Source: Larkinella insperata | GTDB taxonomy: Bacteria > Bacteroidota > Bacteroidia > Cytophagales > Spirosomataceae | Direction of reading: 5' to 3' | Assembly: GCF_026248825.1 (NCBI RefSeq) | Contig: NZ_CP110973.1 | Coordinates: 6,469,501-6,533,500, forward strand | Length of the DNA: 64,000 nt | Shown: positions 59,601-64,000 of the stretch, in pieces | Layout of the letters: every line of letters starts with the position of its first letter | Numbering within the stretch: position 1 is the first letter of the stretch | Translations under genes and position numbers: made by a program | Notes under the pieces: model-generated | What the model was told of the DNA's origin: nothing | Databases searched by the model: none | The model's input: the letters and a program-made list of their open reading frames with translations, nothing else

Positions 59601-62600
59601 CAGAGCTGCATTGTTCTCCAGGCTGGCCGTGTAGGTCAGAGCATCCCCATCGGCATCCGTGAAGCTGCCCGCACTGAACTGGTAGCTGAAGGCTGTGCCG
59701 ACAGTAGCGTTTTGATCCGGCAAGGCAATGGCCAGAATCGGTTGCTGATTCGCTGGTGAGCTTGCTGCAATAATTTCAATGGCATTAACCTTGGCGCTCT
59801 GGGAGCTGCCCTGACTGAAGGACAAATTCAGCGTGCCATCGGTCACATTGACACCAATAGTCTCCTGGACGGCCTTGAGCGTACCACCGGCTTTCTGAGC
59901 GATGTCATACTCGGTCAACCGGCGCACACCTTCGGCATCCACGTTGAACTTGCGGGTGGTCGTACCATTGATAACCCCCGAGAAGGTCTCGGCAAAGTGC
60001 AGCACCACATTGTAGTACCCATTGGTCACCGGCACATCATAGTTGAAGTTCCCGTAGCGTTCCGTTTGATACAAAGCATCATCTTCAGTCGCATCAATGG
60101 GCACGTTGCCAGCATTGGCGGTGCTGCCCCCGGTAAAGTAGGTATCAGCCACAAAAGGTCGACCATTGACGGCGGTGTAAGCTACCCCACCCGCGTTGAT
60201 CCGCGTGCCAGCCTGGTAAGGTAGCGGATTAACCGTCACACTGATGACCTCCTGAGCCGATTGAGCCGGGCTGCCGTTGTCAGTTACTTTAACCGTGAAG
60301 CTAGACGTACCCGTTGTGGTCGGTGTCCAGCTGAAAGCTCCCGTGCTGGCATTGATGCTGGCTGATGCCGGGCCGCTCAGACTATAAGTAAGTGTTTGCG
60401 CCGGTACATCGCTATCGGTCGCCTGGGCAGTAAACGTCAGAGTCTGACCTACGGTAACGGTTTTGCTACCGATTGCTGTCAATACTGGAGCTGTGTTAGC
60501 AGGTGTCGTGATCGTAATCACGAAACTGTCGCTGACCGTTGCTCCTTTGCCATCGTTCGCGGTTACTTTCACGGTGATGCTGGCTGGTGTACCACTGGTC
60601 GGTGTACCGCTGAACGTCCGCGTACTGGCATCAAAGCTTAACCAGGCGGGCAGAGCTGCATTGTTCTCCAGACTAGCGGTGTACGTCAGGGCATCCCCAT
60701 CGGCATCCGTGAAGCTGCCTACACCAAACTGGTAGTTAAATGCGAGGCCCACCGTGGCGTTTTGATCTGGTAAGGGAGCTGCAACGACCGGTCCTCGATT
60801 AGCCGGTGCCGTACCCGCTACCACTTCAATGGCATTGACCTTGGCGCTCTGGGAGCTACCCTGACTGAAGGACAGGTTCAGGGTGCCATCGGTCACATAA
60901 ACACCAATCGTTTCCTGGACGGCTTTGAGTGTCCCACCGGCTTTCTGAGCGATGTCATACTCGGTCAACCGGCGCACACCTTCGGCATCCACGTTGAACT
61001 TACGGGTGGTCGTACCGTTGATAACGCCCGAGAAAGTCTCGGCAAAATGCAGCGTAACGTTGTAGTAGCCGTTGGTTACGGGTACATTGTAGCTGAAGTT
61101 GCCGTAGCGTTCGGTCTGATAGAGAGCATCATCGTCGGTGGCATCGATGGGCACATTGCCCGCACTGGCGGTGCTACCCCCGGTGAAGTAGGTATCAGCC
61201 ACAAAGGGTCGGCCATCCACAGCCGTGTAAGCCACTCCTCCCGCGTTGATGCGCGTGCCAGCCGCAAACGGAGGCTGCACCACCGTCACACTGATGACCT
61301 CCTGCGCCGACAAGGCCGGACTGCCACTGTCGGTTACCTTCACTGTAAAACTAAACGTACCCGTGGTGGTAGGCTTCCAGCTGAAAGCCCCCGTGCTGGC
61401 GTTGATGCTGGCCGATGAAGGACCCGATACGCTGTAAGTCAGCGTCTGAGCCGGTACGTCCGCATCGCTGGCCTGAGCCGTAAAGGTCAGACTCTGACCC
61501 AGGCTCACCGTCTGGCTACCGATCGACGACAGCACCGGCGCCAGGTTGGGTGGCGGTGTGCCGGCCACCACTTCAATGGCATTGACCTTGGCGCTCTGGG
61601 AGCTACCCTGACTGAAGGACAGGTTCAGGGTGCCATCGGTCACATAAACACCAATCGTTTCCTGGACGGCTTTGAGTGTCCCACCGGCTTTCTGAGCGAT
61701 GTCATACTCGGTCAACCGGCGCACACCTTCGGCATCCACGTTGAACTTACGGGTGGTCGTACCGTTGATAACGCCCGAGAAAGTCTCGGCAAAGTGCAGC
61801 GTAACGTTGTAGTAGCCGTTGGTTACGGGTACATTGTAGCTGAAGTTGCCGTAGCGTTCGGTTTGATAGAGAGCATCATCGTCGGTGGCATCGATGGGCA
61901 CATTGCCCGCACTGGCGGTGCTACCCCCGGTGAAGTAGGTATCAGCCACAAAGGGTCGGCCATCCACAGCCGTGTAAGCCACTCCTCCCGCGTTGATGCG
62001 CGTACCAGCCAAGAAGGGAGCCGGTTTAACCGTTACCGTAACGACTTCTTCCGCTGATAAAACAGGAACCCCATTGTCAGTGACCTTAACGGTTAGACTA
62101 ACCGTACCCGTAGCGGTGGGCGTCCAAGTGAAGGCCCCCGTGCTGGCGTTGATGCTGGCCGATGCCGGGCCTGACACGCTGTAAGTCAACGTTTGAGCCG
62201 GTGTGTTCGCATCCGTAGCCTGGGCCGTAAAGGTCAGTGCCTGACCAACCGTGGCGGTTTTGCTGCCAATCGCCGTTAGCACCGGAGCCGTATTGATGGT
62301 ATTCACACCCGTTCCATTAAGCTGAATTGTAGTGCTCTCGCCAGAACCCGGATGCGTGATGGTTAACGTAGCCGTTTTACTACCAACCGACACGGGTTTA
62401 AACTTCACGTTGATCGCAATGCTTTTTCCAACTGGCAGAACAAATGGTAAGGTATACGGCGTCTGAACCGTAAACTCACTGCTTCCGCTGATAGAAAGTG
62501 CTGAAATGACGATAGCCTGATTACCCGTGTTGTTCGTTACCGTAATCGTGGTATCCTTGGTTGAATTAGGCACGGCATATCCCACCGTTACATTCAAAGG

Positions 62601-64000
62601 TGCCGTCAATGTACTTTGCGCTAACGGCGTGCCCGATGGCGTGGTAGGTCCTGATTTGTAGAACACCTCCTGGGAAGACAGTAAGGGTGAACCGCCCTGC
62701 GACGCTGAACCCGCCACCGTGTAGATGGACCCGTTGTTAACAATGGCCTGGGTGGCGTGCCGTCCCTGCTGGAGGTTGGCAAATCTCCGCCAGGTACCAG
62801 TAGTGACGTTCAACGCTTCGGTTTCGTTATGGGCCGCAGGCTGGCTGCTTTCCCCCCCAATGACCACCAATTCTCCGTCCAGGGCCACAACCGAGACACC
62901 GGCCCGCGGAGTCGGAATCGGGTTGGGCAACGTAGACCATTGGCCCGTGGTGAAATCATACACATCCACCTCCGGTACGGTTAGCGTAAAGGTCTCATTG
63001 GTGTTGTAGGAAGTACGGCGACCGCCCGCTGCATACAGTTTATCACCAATAATGGCCGCATGGAAGTGATCACGACTGCGGGGTGCGTCGGGCAGCGTTT
63101 TCCAGGTATTGGTAGCCGGATCAAACTCGTCAAACCAATTCACGTAACCTCCGCTGTGACCGTTTGTAATACCGCCCGCTATGTAAATTTTATTGTTATA
63201 AATGGCAATCCCGGCGGCTCCCCGGCGTCTGTTTGCCGGAATTTCGGGACCCTGAATCCACTGATCCGTTTTGGGGTTGTAAATGTAAACATTCGGGACG
63301 GGTGGTTCGGCCGGATAGTTATCGGTCAGAACTCCTACCGCATAAATAAGCCCATCCATGGTAACGGCCTGGAAGTGGTGCATGTTCAGCGGTGTTGCGG
63401 AAGCATTTACCCAAGTGCGAGCCACCGGATCGTAAACCTGCACGGGTTTAATACCCCGGCCACCCATTAAATAGAACTTGTCACCCGCCTGTACGTAAGC
63501 TCCTTCCTGACGAGCCGTTGGTGCTCCGGAAGTTGGAACGATGGTTTCCCAGGTTCCGACGAATACCGGCGTCGTGATGGTAATCACAAAGCTGTCGCTG
63601 ACCGTACCTCCCCGATCGTCATCCGCCGTCACTTTCACGGTGATGCTGGCCGGACTTCCTACCGGCGGTACCCCACTGAAGGTGCGCGTGGTGGCGTCAA
63701 AGCTTAACCAGGCGGGCAAGGGTGAGTTATTGCTCTGGATCGCCGTGTATATCAAGACATCATTGTCGGGATCCGTAAAGCTGTTTTCACCAAATTGATA
63801 ATTGAAGGTACTTCCAACTGCCGCATTTTGGTCCGGTAACGCGCTGGCTAATACCGGTGTCTGGTTGGGTGGCGGAGTAGCCGCGATGATCTCAATGGCA
63901 TTGACTTTCGGATTCTGAGACGTTCCCTGGCTAAAGGAAATGTTCAAGGTGCCATCGGTAACGAAAACGCCCACTGTTTCCTGAACGGCCTTGAGCGTAC
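56682..64000 (-). CDS. Giant T9SS surface protein with malectin, Ig-like and Kelch repeats (cut by right edge)
   Basis: The frame is open at the right edge, so the true N-terminus is missing; at least 2430 residues are in the window. Malectin-like sugar-binding domains (RINAGGVAYTAVDGRPFVAD, FAETFSGVINGTT) appear complete at about 59765-60232, 60815-61262 and 61560-62025, and one is partial at 63880-64000. He_PIG/cadherin-like Ig domains lie between them. A Kelch propeller covers about 62640-63545, and a HYDIN-like domain about 62300-62620. Two copies of the ~115-residue VVSFSLMNATSDQEIKVMSD module are at about 56968-57335 and 57630-57990. It ends with a T9SS type A C-terminal domain (LLGNPITNDEVVVEV...RTLKVIKTH). 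It is likely surface-bound and glycan-binding. Several segments are near-identical at DNA level. Confidence 0.85.
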   Translation of the reverse strand, partial: TLKAVQETVGVFVTDGTLNISFSQGTSQNPKVNAIEIIAATPPPNQTPVLASALPDQNAAVGSTFNYQFGENSFTDPDNDVLIYTAIQSNNSPLPAWLSFDATTRTFSGVPPVGSPASITVKVTADDDRGGTVSDSFVITITTPVFVGTWETIVPTSGAPTARQEGAYVQAGDKFYLMGGRGIKPVQVYDPVARTWVNASATPLNMHHFQAVTMDGLIYAVGVLTDNYPAEPPVPNVYIYNPKTDQWIQGPEIPANRRRGAAGIAIYNNKIYIAGGITNGHSGGYVNWFDEFDPATNTWKTLPDAPRSRDHFHAAIIGDKLYAAGGRRTSYNTNETFTLTVPEVDVYDFTTGQWSTLPNPIPTPRAGVSVVALDGELVVIGGESSQPAAHNETEALNVTTGTWRRFANLQQGRHATQAIVNNGSIYTVAGSASQGGSPLLSSQEVFYKSGPTTPSGTPLAQSTLTAPLNVTVGYAVPNSTKDTTITVTNNTGNQAIVISALSISGSSEFTVQTPYTLPFVLPVGKSIAINVKFKPVSVGSKTATLTITHPGSGESTTIQLNGTGVNTINTAPVLTAIGSKTATVGQALTFTAQATDANTPAQTLTYSVSGPASASINASTGAFTWTPTATGTVSLTVKVTDNGVPVLSAEEVVTVTVKPAPFLAGTRINAGGVAYTAVDGRPFVADTYFTGGSTASAGNVPIDATDDDALYQTERYGNFSYNVPVTNGYYNVTLHFAETFSGVINGTTTRKFNVDAEGVRRLTEYDIAQKAGGTLKAVQETIGVYVTDGTLNLSFSQGSSQSAKVNAIEVVAGTPPPNLAPVLSSIGSQTVSLGQSLTFTAQASDADVPAQTLTYSVSGPSSASINASTGAFSWKPTTTGTFSFTVKVTDSGSPALSAQEVISVTVVQPPFAAGTRINAGGVAYTAVDGRPFVADTYFTGGSTASAGNVPIDATDDDALYQTERYGNFSYNVPVTNGYYNVTLHFAETFSGVINGTTTRKFNVDAEGVRRLTEYDIAQKAGGTLKAVQETIGVYVTDGTLNLSFSQGSSQSAKVNAIEVVAGTAPANRGPVVAAPLPDQNATVGLAFNYQFGVGSFTDADGDALTYTASLENNAALPAWLSFDASTRTFSGTPTSGTPASITVKVTANDGKGATVSDSFVITITTPANTAPVLTAIGSKTVTVGQTLTFTAQATDSDVPAQTLTYSLSGPASASINASTGAFSWTPTTTGTSSFTVKVTDNGSPAQSAQEVISVTVNPLPYQAGTRINAGGVAYTAVNGRPFVADTYFTGGSTANAGNVPIDATEDDALYQTERYGNFNYDVPVTNGYYNVVLHFAETFSGVINGTTTRKFNVDAEGVRRLTEYDIAQKAGGTLKAVQETIGVNVTDGTLNLSFSQGSSQSAKVNAIEIIAASSPANQQPILAIALPDQNATVGTAFSYQFSAGSFTDADGDALTYTASLENNAALPAWLSFNASSRTFSGTPTSANPASITVKVTANDGRGGNVSDSFVIIIGAAQAANTAPVLASIGNKTVTLGQPLSFTAQATDSDVPTQTLTYSLTGPASASINASTGAFNWTPTTTGTVSLTIKVTDSGSPALSAQEVITVTVNTAAPTNQPPVVATALVNQSAKVGTAFSYQFSAGSFTDADGDALTYTASLENNAALPAWLSFNASSRTFSGTPTSSTPASLSVKVTANDGKGGSVSGSFVISISPSNTAPVLAAIGNKIVTLGQPLSFTAQATDSDVPTQTLTYSLTGPASASINASTGAFNWTPTTTGTVSLTIKVTDSGSPALSAQEVITVTVNTAAPTNQPPVVATALVNQSAKVGTAFSYQFSAGSFTDADGDALTYTASLENNAALPAWLSFNASSRTFSGTPTSSTPASLSVKVTANDGKGGSVSGSFVISISPANTAPVLASIGSKTATVGQTLSFTAQATDSDVPAQTLTYSLTGPASASINASTGAFSWTPTTTGTVNLTVTVTDNGSPSMSAQEVITVTVSAAPQQSQAVVSFSLMNATSDQEIKVMSDGETVNLATLASRSINIRVNTNPGTVGSVRMVLSGKQSRNQVDNGVPYALFGDSNGNFNNWTPAVGSYTLTATPYTATAAGGTAGTPLTISFTVIDQAPVTNFAPVLTAIGNKTVTLGQTLSFTAQATDSDVPAQTLTYSVSGPSGASINASTGAFSWTPTTTGTFSLTVKVTDNGSPVLSAQEVISVTVNPDPAVPQSVVSFSLMNATSDQEIKVMSDGETVNLATLASRSINIRVNTNPGTVGSVRMVLSGKQSRNQVDNGVPYALFGDSNGNFNNWTPAVGSYTLTATPYTATAAGGTAGTPLTISFTVIDQASGARVSAEEDGGLQVVLLGNPITNDEVVVEVKGASGRPLRTQLLDAKGQTVAELQLQEATSLEQQRLSVKGQAAGILILRVSTPEQSRTLKVIKTH
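56974..57975. repeat. Two near-identical module copies (654 bp period)
   Basis: The ~340-bp segment 56983-57321 and 57637-57975 match almost base for base (one G/T difference seen) with a spacing of 654 bp (218 codons). Both encode the FSLMNATSDQEIKV module. Confidence 0.8.
58276..59403. repeat. Near-identical tandem duplication, 585 bp period
   Basis: The segment beginning gggctgatgctgatcac at 58276 recurs at 58861. It stays the same for about 540 bp with one C/T difference (near 58670) and then diverges. It encodes two Ig-like domains, a 195-codon unit repeated in frame. Confidence 0.85.
60820..62008. repeat. Near-identical malectin units, 746 bp spacing
   Basis: The malectin-coding stretches 60820-61262 and 61566-62008 match over about 443 bp with only about three base differences seen. 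The spacing is 746 bp; because the start points differ by a non-multiple of three, the flanking linkers compensate to keep frame. Confidence 0.75.

Noticed and set aside
56974..62008. Regularly spaced near-identical repeats, considered as a CRISPR array.
   Set aside because: The repeats are hundreds of bases long, coding and in frame, with related spacers; they are domain duplications.

Overview
The window looks like chromosomal DNA of a Bacteroidota member close to Spirosoma/Larkinella/Rudanella (Cytophagales). This is inferred from gene content, not from a database match. The signs are type IX secretion (T9SS) C-terminal domains of both kinds, a DUF5686/carboxypeptidase-regulatory protein, LytS/LytTR and AraC regulators, a GntR-linked ABC operon, secreted lipoproteins, and Bacteroidota-type promoters (TAnnTTTG at -7, TTG at about -33). 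No rRNA, tRNA, insertion sequence, prophage or CRISPR array was seen. Both edges cut genes: a histidine kinase on the left and a giant secreted protein on the right.

Layout. 1-5 kb: end of a histidine kinase, a cytochrome oxidase subunit I gene without its partner subunits, then small membrane or hypothetical genes, including a 33-codon gene with its own promoter and terminator. 5.8-12.6 kb: a T9SS lectin-like protein, a five-PAS histidine kinase, an SDR enzyme, two lipoproteins and a YjbR-like protein. 12.8-22.7 kb: a DUF5686 protein, then a heavy-metal RND efflux operon (small exported protein, TolC-like channel, adaptor, CzcA-like pump) and a putative outer-membrane protein. 22.7-24.6 kb: an overlapping LytS/LytTR two-component pair. 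26.5-29.4 kb: an ABC exporter operon with a 33-codon hydrophobic ORF packed between ATPase and permease, a GntR regulator and an exported protein. 29.4-41.2 kb: periplasmic and surface hydrolases (penicillin-acylase family, alpha/beta hydrolase, SASA-type esterase, NamZ-like muramidase, SGNH lipoprotein), two tandem very acidic mini-proteins, guaA with a textbook promoter, and an FtsX-like permease that starts at TTG. 41.5-47.6 kb: a hybrid kinase with REC and Hpt domains, a small exported protein, another hydrolase and an SDR enzyme fused to a membrane anchor and helical tail. 47.7-64 kb: two giant modular T9SS surface proteins (Kelch, Ig-like, malectin and a repeated ~115-residue module) flanking an AraC regulator, its likely SDR target and a small membrane protein.

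The region is mostly envelope biology: export, surface adhesins, cell-wall or glycan hydrolases, metal efflux and several signalling kinases. The most useful new observations are the two 33-codon membrane peptides, the AraC/SDR pair with TTGCAAA repeats exactly 21 bp apart, the acidic mini-protein pair, the SDR-membrane fusion, and recent in-frame duplications in the giant surface proteins.
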